Source: Mariniphaga sp040772505 (GTDB taxonomy: Bacteria > Bacteroidota > Bacteroidia > Bacteroidales > Prolixibacteraceae). From it: a stretch of 64,000 nucleotides of DNA. Location: NCBI GenBank assembly GCA_040772505.1, contig JAXGYA010000002.1, forward strand, positions 434,001 to 498,000. The letters are read 5' to 3'. Positions 1 through 7,952 of the stretch are shown here, piece by piece (positions within the stretch are counted from its first letter, which is position 1; every line of letters begins with the position of its first letter). Made by a program: the position numbers and the translations under genes. The notes beneath the pieces were generated by a model. The model had not been told where the DNA came from. It saw nothing but the letters and a program-made list of their open reading frames with translations, and searched no databases.

Positions 1-581
1 TGAACAAAAATGAACATCCCGTAAGAATTTACAGCACCGGAGGCATATACGGAATTAGCCCCAAAGAGTGTTCTCAGGAAACACCAAATACGCAAACTTC
101 GTTGTTTACATACGAGGATGGGAAAATACTGGAATTTGAAACCCGGGGAAGATTCACACATGGCGAATCAAGCCTTGACATTAAAATCGGAAATATGTTT
201 TATGGAACCGACGGCTACCTTGAGCTAAACGGAAGCACATGGAAAGCGTTCAGGAAAAGGGAAACAGAGCCATTTGCCGGCTCCTCCAAAGAGAGCTCCG
301 ATGTGCCAAAAGATCCGACTTTCCTGGCTCCTCCGGGAGGAACCGAGCACTATGCCAACTTTATAGATGCTATCCGCTCAGGCAGCAATTATAATTTGCA
401 TTGCGATATCACCGAAGGACACTACTCATCTTCACTCCCAATAATTGCAAATATCTCCTATTTGTTGAAAAGAGAACTTACATTCAAGGGTGCTTATGAG
501 AAATTTGCCAATGATCCTGAAGCCGATATGATGCTCACCAGAAATTATAGAAGACCATACGTGGTTCCGGAAGAGGTTTAA
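1..581 (+). CDS. Gfo/Idh/MocA-family oxidoreductase, C-terminal part (5' end outside window)
   Basis: The reading frame is open from base 3 at the left edge, so the N-terminal Rossmann NAD(P)-binding domain lies outside the window. The visible 190 or so residues match the C-terminal alpha/beta substrate-binding domain of the family: an IYSTGGIYG strand, a segment on fibre-like strands around FTYEDGKILEFETRGRF, then the late segment EHYANFIDAIRSG and the helix EGHYSSSLPIIANISYLL, which is typical of this fold. The end at a TAA (579-581) is followed at once by a strong terminator, so this is the last gene of its operon. Many Bacteroidota paralogues are secreted and act on sugars, some as glycosidases; the part seen here does not reveal the substrate. 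The family call is fairly sure, the substrate unknown. Confidence 0.8.
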   Translation, partial: NKNEHPVRIYSTGGIYGISPKECSQETPNTQTSLFTYEDGKILEFETRGRFTHGESSLDIKIGNMFYGTDGYLELNGSTWKAFRKRETEPFAGSSKESSDVPKDPTFLAPPGGTEHYANFIDAIRSGSNYNLHCDITEGHYSSSLPIIANISYLLKRELTFKGAYEKFANDPEADMMLTRNYRRPYVVPEEV

Positions 582-583
582 AA

Positions 584-619
584 CAAAAAGTCCGATATTT
601 TAAAATATCGGACTTTTTG
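584..619. terminator. Perfect 18-bp inverted repeat terminator
   Basis: Arms 584-601 and 602-619 are exact reverse complements, with A5 on one flank and T5 on the other, so the hairpin can terminate in both directions. It begins three bases after the stop codon of the oxidoreductase. Seen directly in the sequence. Confidence 0.9.
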
Positions 620-646
620 TTTTCACATACAGAGTAGATAAAGAAA

Positions 647-747
647 AACCCCGGAGCCTCTGCCCCGGGGTTAAAACTAAACCTAACTAAACCAAACTTA
701 TGAAAAAACAGCAAATTATGTATTATGTAACTACTACCTTAAAATGA
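647..747 (+). other. GC hairpin plus 15-codon ORF, candidate leader peptide, small RNA or susC-start relic
   Basis: Between the terminator and lepA lies an 8-bp GC stem (647-654 with 665-672, loop of 10) followed by a C/A/T-rich strand made of short repeats (CTAAACC, CTAACT) and an ATG at 700. The ORF from 700 to 747 encodes MKKQQIMYYVTTTLK and stops at TGA. The layout of hairpin, purine-poor leader and Met-Lys-Lys start resembles the 5' region of some susC genes in this phylum, so this could be a decayed gene start. It could also be a genuine short peptide or a small RNA. No function is claimed. Confidence 0.35.
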
Positions 748-1006
748 ACTTTTAGAACTCATTTAATTGTTTTCATGTCTGACTAATAATTATCAAATAC
801 TGTGCCAAAAAGCCATAAAAATTAAGTTTATCAGTAAGAAAATCACAAAAATCGTGCTTTTTTAAATAAATTTGTGCAAAAAATCAAAATAGAGAGTTCT
901 GTTCATCTTAGCTTAAAGGTTTTTTTACATCAATTTCAACAATGTATTTATGTTTGAAATATTAATGTTGTCGGAATTCCCCAAAATGTAGAATTCAAAA
1001 AATAGG

Positions 1007-1014
1007 TATCTTTG
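1007..1014 (+). promoter_or_regulatory. lepA promoter -7 box (TATCTTTG)
   Basis: TATCTTTG matches the Bacteroidota -7 consensus TANNTTTG. A clear TTTG -33 element at the usual spacing is not seen. The box lies 53 bases before the lepA ATG at 1068 and overlaps the upstream in-frame GTG at 1014, which argues that GTG is not a start. Confidence 0.5.
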
Positions 1015-1067
1015 TGAAAAATTTGCAGCAGCCGGCAATTATTAAAAAAATAGATGACAAAGGGTAT

Positions 1068-2855
1068 ATGAACAACATTCGCAATTTTTGCATTATTGCA
1101 CACATTGATCACGGGAAAAGCACACTTGCCGACCAGTTCCTCATGCACACCAATACTATTGGAGAAAGAGACATGCGTAATCAGGTGCTGGATAATATGG
1201 ATTTGGAAAAAGAGAGAGGTATTACAATAAAAAGCCATGCAATTCAGATGGATTATCAACAAAACGGAATTGACTATAAGCTTAATCTGATTGATACACC
1301 CGGGCATGTTGATTTCTCCTATGAGGTTTCCCGTTCAATTGCTGCATGTGAAGGAGCATTGCTCATAATTGATGCAACGCAGGGAATTCAGGCTCAAACC
1401 ATTTCAAATCTTTATCTTGCTTTGGAACATGACCTGGAAATTGTTCCCATACTCAACAAAATGGACCTTCCGAATGCAATTCCCGAAGTGGTAGAAGATC
1501 AGATTATTGATTTGATCGGATGCAGTAGAGATGATATTATTCATGCAAGTGGCAAAACCGGGATGGGTATTCAGACCATTTTGGAGAGAATTATAGAAAG
1601 AATACCTCCTCCAGCCGGAGATCCGAAGGCACCGCTACAGGCATTAATATTTGATTCGGTTTTTAACTCCTTTCGCGGAGTCATTGCCTATTTTAAAATT
1701 GTCAATGGCATGATTAAAACCAAAGACATGGTGAAGTTTGTAGCAACAGGCAAAGAGTATGACGCAGATGAAATTGGGATTTTGAAACTTGGCATGTCGC
1801 CACGCAACATGCTTTCTGCCGGTGACGTAGGTTATATAATCTCAGGAATAAAAACTGCGAAGGAGGTGAAAGTTGGTGATACGATTACACATGTTGACCG
1901 TCCGTGCGATAAGGCAATTTCAGGATTTGAAGAGGTGAAGCCAATGGTTTTTGCAGGTGTGTATCCCATCGATGCCGATGACTATGAAGATCTGCGAAAT
2001 GCAATGGACAAACTTCAGTTGAATGATGCTTCCCTTACTTTTGAGCCGGAGTCTTCTGCCGCTTTAGGCTTTGGATTTCGCTGCGGATTTCTTGGCTTGC
2101 TGCACATGGAAATTATCCAGGAAAGGCTGGAGCGGGAATATGACATGAACGTTATCACAACCGTTCCCAACGTTTCGTATATGGTGAATTTAATTGACGG
2201 CAGTCAGGTACATGTTTACAATCCGTCGGGCTTGCCAAGTCCTAATTACATTGACACCATCGAAGAACCCTACATACGGGCAAGTATTATCACCGCTTCT
2301 GAATATATAGGGCAGGTAATGAATCTTTGCCTTGATAAAAGGGGAACGCTGGTAAACCAAAGTTATCTGACGGCAGAGCGTGCCGAACTGGTTTTTGATT
2401 TGCCGCTTGGCGAAATTGTTTTTGATTTTTACGACAAGCTAAAAAGTATCTCACGCGGATACGCTTCATTTGATTATCATATCAGCGGATACAGAGCAGC
2501 TAAGCTCGTCCGGCTTGATATTTTATTGAATGGCGAAATGGTTGATGCTCTTTCCACACTAACCCACTTTGACAATGCCTATCCTTTTGGCCGCCGTATT
2601 TGCGAAAAGCTGAAAGAACTGATTCCCAGGCAACAGTTTGATATTGCAATTCAGGCAGCTATTGGTTCAAAAATCATTGCACGTGAAACCGTAAAGGCTC
2701 TTAGAAAGGATGTTACGGCAAAGTGCTATGGCGGTGATATTTCCCGGAAACGTAAACTTTTAGAGAAGCAAAAGAAAGGGAAGAAGAGAATGAAACAGGT
2801 GGGTAACGTGGAAGTGCCACAAAATGCATTCTTAGCAGTTCTGAAGTTGGATTAA
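1068..2855 (+). CDS. lepA: Elongation factor 4 (LepA), ribosome back-translocase GTPase
   Basis: Translation factor GTPase that acts on stalled or mis-translocated ribosomes. With the ATG at 1068 the protein is 595 residues, the normal LepA length. It begins MNNIRNFCIIAHIDHGKST, with the P-loop at residues 11-18, followed by G3 DTPGH, G4 NKMD, the EF-G-like domains and the LepA-specific C-terminal domain with its lysine- and arginine-rich end (SRKRKLLEKQKKGKKRMK). An in-frame GTG at 1014 would add 18 residues, but it overlaps a -7 promoter box and LepA proteins normally start at the chosen position. It is a single gene, convergent with the rprXY pair 48 bases downstream; no clear terminator hairpin separates them. 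Confidence 0.97.
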   Translation: MNNIRNFCIIAHIDHGKSTLADQFLMHTNTIGERDMRNQVLDNMDLEKERGITIKSHAIQMDYQQNGIDYKLNLIDTPGHVDFSYEVSRSIAACEGALLIIDATQGIQAQTISNLYLALEHDLEIVPILNKMDLPNAIPEVVEDQIIDLIGCSRDDIIHASGKTGMGIQTILERIIERIPPPAGDPKAPLQALIFDSVFNSFRGVIAYFKIVNGMIKTKDMVKFVATGKEYDADEIGILKLGMSPRNMLSAGDVGYIISGIKTAKEVKVGDTITHVDRPCDKAISGFEEVKPMVFAGVYPIDADDYEDLRNAMDKLQLNDASLTFEPESSAALGFGFRCGFLGLLHMEIIQERLEREYDMNVITTVPNVSYMVNLIDGSQVHVYNPSGLPSPNYIDTIEEPYIRASIITASEYIGQVMNLCLDKRGTLVNQSYLTAERAELVFDLPLGEIVFDFYDKLKSISRGYASFDYHISGYRAAKLVRLDILLNGEMVDALSTLTHFDNAYPFGRRICEKLKELIPRQQFDIAIQAAIGSKIIARETVKALRKDVTAKCYGGDISRKRKLLEKQKKGKKRMKQVGNVEVPQNAFLAVLKLD

Positions 2856-2903
2856 AAAGTTGATACCCCCGGTTTTCGCTAAAAAAATAAATTTTCTACG
2901 GCT

Positions 2904-3593
2904 CTATACAATTAGTTTATAGCCCTTTCCGTGTATGTTGATAATCTCCACTGAGGGTTCATCCTTCAGGTGCTTGCGCAATTTGGTAATATAAACATCC
3001 ATGCTTCGGGCGTTGAAATAATTATCATCAATCCAGATGGATTTGAGGGCATAATTTCTTTCCAGAACTTTGTTGGCATGCTGACACAGCAATTTTAGCA
3101 ATTCAGATTCCTTGGTAGTCAACTTTATTGTTTTTTCTGTGTCGGTCATCGTTTGTTTCAGGGTGTCAAAGGTGTATCTGCCTAAAGTAAAAACCGGATC
3201 ACCTGCATTTAGCAAATCCTGGGATGTTCTTCGCAAAATAGCCTCGATTCTGAAGATGAGCTCCTCCATGCTGAATGGCTTTGTGATGTAGTCGTCAGCA
3301 CCAAGCTTGAAGCCCTCAATGACGTCTTCTTTCAGATTTTTGGCCGTGAGAAAAATAATGGGGATTTCGGTGTTCACTGCCCGAATATCTTTGGCTAAAG
3401 AAAACCCATCCTTTCTGGGCATCATGATATCCAAAATGCAGATGTCAAAATAATCCCTCATGAAACCTTTGTATGCGGCTTCGCCGTCGGGATAGAGCTT
3501 TGTGTCAAAGCCTTTTGCAACAAGATACTCTTTAAGCAATAACCCGAGGTTTTCGTCGTCTTCCGCCAATAATATTTTTGTCTTTTGTTCCAT
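2904..3593 (-). CDS. rprY: OmpR-family response regulator RprY
   Basis: DNA-binding response regulator partnered with the upstream kinase. Receiver domain at residues 1-120: acidic pocket E11-D12-D13, phospho-acceptor D55 in ICILDIMMPRKDG, T83 and K105. The C-terminal winged-helix domain (about 135-229) ends in the typical NIHGKGYKLIV. The whole protein closely follows the Bacteroidota RprY pattern, including the phrases WIDDNYFNARSMDVYITKL and KLRKHLKDEPSVEIINIHG. Its ATG (3593) lies inside the end of the kinase gene, a 62-base overlap that suggests translational coupling. No regulon can be inferred from this window. Confidence 0.93.
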   Translation of the reverse strand: MEQKTKILLAEDDENLGLLLKEYLVAKGFDTKLYPDGEAAYKGFMRDYFDICILDIMMPRKDGFSLAKDIRAVNTEIPIIFLTAKNLKEDVIEGFKLGADDYITKPFSMEELIFRIEAILRRTSQDLLNAGDPVFTLGRYTFDTLKQTMTDTEKTIKLTTKESELLKLLCQHANKVLERNYALKSIWIDDNYFNARSMDVYITKLRKHLKDEPSVEIINIHGKGYKLIV

Positions 3594-5157
3594 TTTTATT
3601 ACTTATGTCAGGTAACAATATACTAAATTTTGTCCCCTTATTTATGATACTTTCAATATTTATTTTTCCATTGTGCAGTTCCACAATTTTCTTCACATAA
3701 CTTAACCCGAGTCCAAAACCTTTTACGTTATGCACGTTGCCTGTGGGTACACGGTAAAACCGGTCAAAAATATGTGACTGATGCTCTTTTGCAATGCCAA
3801 TACCCCGGTCAATAAATGAGATGTTGACCATGTTGTCTTTCTTTTCAGAGGTAACTGTAATTTCCGGAGATCCGTTGCTGTATTTCATTGCATTGTCGAG
3901 CAAATTGAGAAAAACATTGGTGATATGCACTTCGTCTCCTTTGATAGTTACACTTTCGGTATTCAGTTTTGACAAAAGCACACCATCCTTGCTTTTAACA
4001 CGTATCTCAAAATTGTTAATTACATTTCGCAGCGTATCATTGATGTCAAATTCCTTAATTTTTAATTTAAGACGTCCTTCGTTAAATACTGCCATTTGCA
4101 ACACCTTCTCTACCTGAAAACTTAACCGCTTGCTCTCCTGATTAATAATTTTGGAAATATGCTCAATTGTTTTTGGAGTGTTGGTTATGCTTCCATCTTC
4201 CAGCATCTGACTTGCCAGAGAAATAGTTGATATTGGAGTTTTAAGTTCATGGGTCATATTGTTGATAAAGTCATTTTTAATCATTGAAAGTTTCTTCTGT
4301 CTGAAAATGACAAAAATGGCATATGCAAAAATTGCTATCAGTAAAGTTGTCAGAATAAATGTGGGAATGATTGTAAAACCGGTTGTTCTCAACAAAAAAC
4401 CTCTTCTTTTCGGAAAATAGACGTAGAGATAGTTGGGCTGCTGCCCGTCAAAATCATAGGGGAAAAGCAAACTGGTGTACTCCTTTTTTCGAAAAGGATA
4501 ATACACAGAGCTTCCCATAATGAATTTGTCTTCTCCAAGATTTGAGCTTCGTACTGCATATTTATAGTCAAGTTGGATTCCTGCCTCCTGAAAAATGGTG
4601 TCGATTGCTTCGGCAAGAAAAAGGGAATCGATTCGTTCACGGAGCGGCCTCCCCTCCAGTAAAATTTTGTAGTTTCTCCAGTGCGTATCTGCAATCCACC
4701 TTTCCATTCGTCGTTCAATATTCAGGTTGAATTCGTGCAGTTGATCAAATGATGTTGCTTTGTTAATCCTGTTGGAAACTCCTTGCCCGGTAGGGACTGA
4801 ATCGGAGAGAATAACCTGATACTCCTCATGGAAATTTCCGAAAATTTTGCTCTCAGAAAGATGAAATCTGAAACTTCCGGAAAAACGCCCAATCTCCTGG
4901 CGCGGGAAAATATTAATATTTCCCGGGGCATTGGATTCTCCGGGTAATTTGCCGGCGCGGGCGCTCTCGCGGGCAACGCGCTCCTCATGAAGTTCGAGCT
5001 GGTCAACAACCCTTTTTAAAGCACCTTTTACCATCTGGTCGAATTGCTCTTCCCGGATTTCAGAGGCGCTCTTTATGAGGTTGGTTTGAATCAGGATTAA
5101 ACCCGAAAGAACCAATGTCATCAGAACAATTAAGGTCCACAACATTTTTTTACTCAT
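3532..5157 (-). CDS. rprX: Membrane sensor histidine kinase RprX
   Basis: Sensor kinase of the RprXY two-component system. It has a membrane segment at residues 6-28, a periplasmic sensor region of about 230 residues with no recognised domain, a second membrane segment near 260-285, then HisKA with the phospho-acceptor H303 in FINNMTHELKTP, and an HATPase domain with N, G1 and G2 boxes (NLLDNAMKYS, DRGIGI, GFGLGLSYVKKI). The last 20 or so residues are basic and low complexity and are encoded inside the overlap with rprY. The ATG at 5157 lies only four bases after a good -7 box (5162-5169 on the minus strand). Either the mRNA is nearly leaderless or translation starts at Met5 (5145). Confidence 0.92.
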   Translation of the reverse strand: MSKKMLWTLIVLMTLVLSGLILIQTNLIKSASEIREEQFDQMVKGALKRVVDQLELHEERVARESARAGKLPGESNAPGNINIFPRQEIGRFSGSFRFHLSESKIFGNFHEEYQVILSDSVPTGQGVSNRINKATSFDQLHEFNLNIERRMERWIADTHWRNYKILLEGRPLRERIDSLFLAEAIDTIFQEAGIQLDYKYAVRSSNLGEDKFIMGSSVYYPFRKKEYTSLLFPYDFDGQQPNYLYVYFPKRRGFLLRTTGFTIIPTFILTTLLIAIFAYAIFVIFRQKKLSMIKNDFINNMTHELKTPISTISLASQMLEDGSITNTPKTIEHISKIINQESKRLSFQVEKVLQMAVFNEGRLKLKIKEFDINDTLRNVINNFEIRVKSKDGVLLSKLNTESVTIKGDEVHITNVFLNLLDNAMKYSNGSPEITVTSEKKDNMVNISFIDRGIGIAKEHQSHIFDRFYRVPTGNVHNVKGFGLGLSYVKKIVELHNGKINIESIINKGTKFSILLPDISNKNGTKDKNIIGGRRRKPRVIA

Positions 5158-5161
5158 ACGG

Positions 5162-5169
5162 CAAAGATA
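5162..5169 (-). promoter_or_regulatory. Putative rprX promoter -7 box (TATCTTTG)
   Basis: On the minus strand TATCTTTG matches the TANNTTTG consensus. A run of T at the -33 spacing is only a weak match. It sits four bases upstream of the rprX ATG. The rest of the stretch 5158-5475, between the divergent rprX and the small membrane protein gene, shows nothing else I recognise apart from a near-consensus TACCTTTA around 5429-5436. Confidence 0.5.
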
Positions 5170-5475
5170 ATTTTAATGAAAAGTTGTTAAAAATGCTCTT
5201 AACAATATTTAACATCAAAGGTACTAAAGTACGGATTTTTAACCTAAAACCAAAGAACAATCGAACGCAAGTTATTTAGGTTTTTTCACCTGATTTGGTT
5301 GACAAGATGCTGCAAGAATCAATTGTCAGGGAATTTTCCAAAGGAACTGAAATTTCAAAAGAGTAACAGTGTGTTAAGTTATTGCTGAGTGGTGACCACA
5401 GGCATTGCATAGTAACTGAACACTTCATACCTTTATAGGGCAATAATGCAAAAGAACGAATTAAATTTTTTGGAA

Positions 5476-5688
5476 ATGAAAAAGAATATTGGTTCAGCAG
5501 ACCGGATTATTAGAGTAATAATCGCTGCAATTATCGGAGTTCTCTATTTTACAGGAACAATAACAGGTACATTAGGTATAGTGCTTTTAGTTTTTGCTGT
5601 TTTATTAATATTAACCAGTGCAGTTAGTTTCTGTCCGGTTTTCAGACTTTTTGGAATAAACTCATGCTCGCTTAAAGAAAAGAAGTAA
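5476..5688 (+). CDS. DUF2892 / YgaP-type small inner-membrane protein
   Basis: A 70-residue protein with two membrane helices (RIIRVIIAAIIGVLYF and LGIVLLVFAVLLILTSAVSF) followed by FCPVFRLFGINSC. This is the DUF2892 pattern, in which a Cys-Pro pair and a second Cys follow helix two. Family members occur alone or fused to rhodanese domains, and their role is poorly defined. The start at 5476 gives MKKNIGSADRIIR, the usual opening. An upstream in-frame ATG at 5446 would add ten residues without family support. Isolated gene, followed by a structured hairpin at 5715-5763. Confidence 0.85.
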   Translation: MKKNIGSADRIIRVIIAAIIGVLYFTGTITGTLGIVLLVFAVLLILTSAVSFCPVFRLFGINSCSLKEKK

Positions 5689-5714
5689 GGCTGTACACAA
5701 TATTGTATTGGCTA

Positions 5715-5763
5715 AAGTTGAGGGCTGAATGTTGTAAATTCAAAATTTACCAGCCTTCAACTT
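5715..5763. repeat. Long two-part inverted repeat (hairpin) in intergenic spacer
   Basis: Outer arms 5715-5727 and 5751-5763 pair over 13 positions with one G-T pair. Inside them GTAAATT (5734-5740) and AATTTAC (5744-5750) pair perfectly around a 3-base loop, leaving a 6-base bulge (5728-5733). No T-run follows on the plus strand. It could be a small structured RNA, a weak terminator or a palindromic repeat. The rest of 5689-6011 holds only the etfB promoter candidate. Confidence 0.6.
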
Positions 5764-5896
5764 ATAGTGAAAATCCTGATAAAATCACTTTCAAAAATTT
5801 TAACTTAAAACTGCGAAAATTCGAAAAATGAAGACTGTCAATCTTCAGGTAAGCGCTCACAGGAGGAGCTATTACCGGGGGATTAAATAAATTTAT

Positions 5897-5904
5897 TACT
5901 TTTG
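5897..5904 (+). promoter_or_regulatory. Candidate promoter -7 box for etfBA-acd (TACTTTTG)
   Basis: TACTTTTG fits the TANNTTTG consensus and lies 107 bases upstream of the etfB ATG. No convincing TTTG is present at the -33 spacing, so this is a partial match only. Confidence 0.4.
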
Positions 5905-6011
5905 GCAGCTTAAATCAAAAATTGAACACGCATGAATATCATTGGCACAACAGTTCCTGATTGTAATGCTGATTCTATGTAAATATACTGAGAATTATCA
6001 ATTTGAATAGC

Positions 6012-6887
6012 ATGAAAGATTACTCGATTATTGTATTGGCCAAACAGGTTCCCGACACCCGCAATGTGGGGAAGGATGCCATGAAAGCCGACGGAACGGT
6101 GAATCGCGCGGTTTTGCCGGCAATTTTCAATCCGGAGGACCTGAATGCCCTTGAACAGGCTTTGCGAATAAAAGACCGGTATCCGGGAACTACGGTAAAA
6201 ATCCTGACAATGGGACCGGTGCGTGCAGCAGAAATAATCCGTGAGGGTCTGTACAGAGGTGCCGACGGCGGAGTTCTTCTCACCGACAGGGCTTTTGCCG
6301 GTTCCGACACGCTGGCTACCTCCTATGCACTCAGTCAGGCGTTGAAAAAAATGGGCAAAATTGATCTGATTATTGCCGGACGTCAGGCAATTGACGGAGA
6401 CACAGCCCAGGTTGGGCCCCAGGTTGCCGAAAAGCTGAATATGCTTCAGGTTACCTATGTTGAGGAGATTGTGGAGTTGAAAAATGACACCATTGTATTA
6501 AAACGCCGTTTGGATAGGGGAGTGGAAACCGTGAAATGCAAATTGCCGCTGGTGATGACCGTTAACGGAACAGCCCCTGAATGCCGCGTGCGCAATGCCA
6601 AGTTGCTGATGCAGTATAAACGGGCTAAAACAATCACCGAATTGCAGCGCGAAAATGAAGATTACACCCACCTCTACAATGAAAGGGCTGATTTGAATAT
6701 TGCTGAGTGGACGGTTAATGATATTGAAACTGATTCATCACAGCTTGGATTAACCGGCTCACCGACAAAAGTGAAAACCATTGTCAACGTGGTGCTTCAG
6801 GCAAAGGATTCAAAAGTGATTTCGGACTCCGACGCCGACATTGAAAGTATGATGATTGAGCTGATCGACAGTCATGTCATCGGTTAA
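6012..6887 (+). CDS. etfB: Electron transfer flavoprotein, beta subunit
   Basis: Beta subunit of the ETF heterodimer, which accepts or donates electrons for the acyl-CoA dehydrogenase encoded two genes downstream. It opens with MKDYSIIVLAKQVPDT and has 291 residues, slightly longer than the roughly 260 of classical EtfB. Residues 123-136 read GRQAIDGDTAQVGP. This form of the nucleotide-binding loop is associated with ETFs that bind a second FAD and bifurcate electrons, whereas respiratory ETFs differ at these positions. The TTG at 6003 reported by an open-frame view is less likely than the ATG at 6012. etfA follows after 22 bases, so the two are co-transcribed. Confidence 0.93.
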   Translation: MKDYSIIVLAKQVPDTRNVGKDAMKADGTVNRAVLPAIFNPEDLNALEQALRIKDRYPGTTVKILTMGPVRAAEIIREGLYRGADGGVLLTDRAFAGSDTLATSYALSQALKKMGKIDLIIAGRQAIDGDTAQVGPQVAEKLNMLQVTYVEEIVELKNDTIVLKRRLDRGVETVKCKLPLVMTVNGTAPECRVRNAKLLMQYKRAKTITELQRENEDYTHLYNERADLNIAEWTVNDIETDSSQLGLTGSPTKVKTIVNVVLQAKDSKVISDSDADIESMMIELIDSHVIG

Positions 6888-6909
6888 GTTTATTTGAAAT
6901 TGATTGAAA

Positions 6910-7929
6910 ATGAATAACGTATTTGTTTATTGCGAAATCGAAGAGGGACAGGTGGCTGAAGTGAGCCTTGAACTGCTGACAAAAGGAAGAAACCTTGCCA
7001 ACGAACTGAATTGCAGCCTTGAAGCAGTAGCTGTCGGGTATAATCTTGGAGAAATTGCCAATCAAGTGATTCCCTACGGGGTGGATACGCTTTATCTTGC
7101 CGACGACAAAAGGTTTTATCCGTATCAGACCCTGCCGCACACTTCGGTAGTTGTGAAACTGTTCAGGGAAAAGGAACCGCAGATAGCTTTAATGGGTGCC
7201 ACTTCCATTGGGAGGGATTTGGGCCCGCGCGTTTCTTCTGCATTGCACAGCGGCTTGACTGCCGACTGCACCAGCCTGGAAATCGGCAACCATTTTGATA
7301 AAAAGGCAAACAAAAACTATGAAAATTTGCTGTATCAGATTCGCCCGGCTTTTGGTGGCAATATTATCGCAACTATCATTAATCCCGACCACAGACCGCA
7401 AATGGCAACTGTGCGTGAAGGGGTAATGAAAAAAAGCATTCTTGACCCCAAGTATAAAGGGAAGGTGGTTCAGCTGAATGTGCCAGATTATGTGGATGAT
7501 TCCGATTTTGTTGTGGAAATTATTGAACGGCATATGGAAAAAAGCAGACTGAATATCAAAGGCGCTCCAATCATTGTCGCCGGCGGATATGGTGTCGGTT
7601 CAAAAGAGAACTTCAACTTGTTGTTTGAACTGGCTGAAGTGCTTGGCGGAGAAGTGGGGGCATCCCGTGCGGCAATTGATTCCGGATATGTCGATGCTGC
7701 AAGGCAAATCGGGCAGACAGGAATTACGGTGCGTCCGAAATTATACATCGCTTGCGGTATTTCCGGGCAGATTCAGCACCGTGCAGGCATGGAGCAATCG
7801 GCTCAGATTATTGCCATAAATACCGACCCCGAAGCTCCGATAAATTACATTGCCGACTATGTAATCACCGGAAACATTACCGATATCATTCCCAAAATGA
7901 TTAAATATTATAAAAAGAACACGAAATAA
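6910..7929 (+). CDS. etfA: Electron transfer flavoprotein, alpha subunit
   Basis: Alpha subunit of ETF, 339 residues. The N-terminal Rossmann-like domain is followed by the conserved FAD-binding C-terminal domain, visible as GASRAAIDSGYVDAARQIGQTG, then PKLYIACGISGQIQHRAGM and IIAINTDPEAPI, all in the expected order. The ATG at 6910 (MNNVFVYCEIEEG) is preferred to the TTG two codons upstream. It sits between etfB and the acyl-CoA dehydrogenase (23 bases to the latter), a normal order for a dedicated ETF-dehydrogenase unit. No separate ferredoxin or Rnf genes are in view. Confidence 0.95.
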   Translation: MNNVFVYCEIEEGQVAEVSLELLTKGRNLANELNCSLEAVAVGYNLGEIANQVIPYGVDTLYLADDKRFYPYQTLPHTSVVVKLFREKEPQIALMGATSIGRDLGPRVSSALHSGLTADCTSLEIGNHFDKKANKNYENLLYQIRPAFGGNIIATIINPDHRPQMATVREGVMKKSILDPKYKGKVVQLNVPDYVDDSDFVVEIIERHMEKSRLNIKGAPIIVAGGYGVGSKENFNLLFELAEVLGGEVGASRAAIDSGYVDAARQIGQTGITVRPKLYIACGISGQIQHRAGMEQSAQIIAINTDPEAPINYIADYVITGNITDIIPKMIKYYKKNTK

Positions 7930-7952
7930 TTTCTAAAATATTACCAGACAAC

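Noticed and set aside
1014..1067. Upstream GTG start for lepA giving a 613-residue protein
   Set aside because: The GTG overlaps a -7 promoter box and the extra 18 residues do not match the usual LepA N-terminus; the ATG at 1068 gives the normal length.
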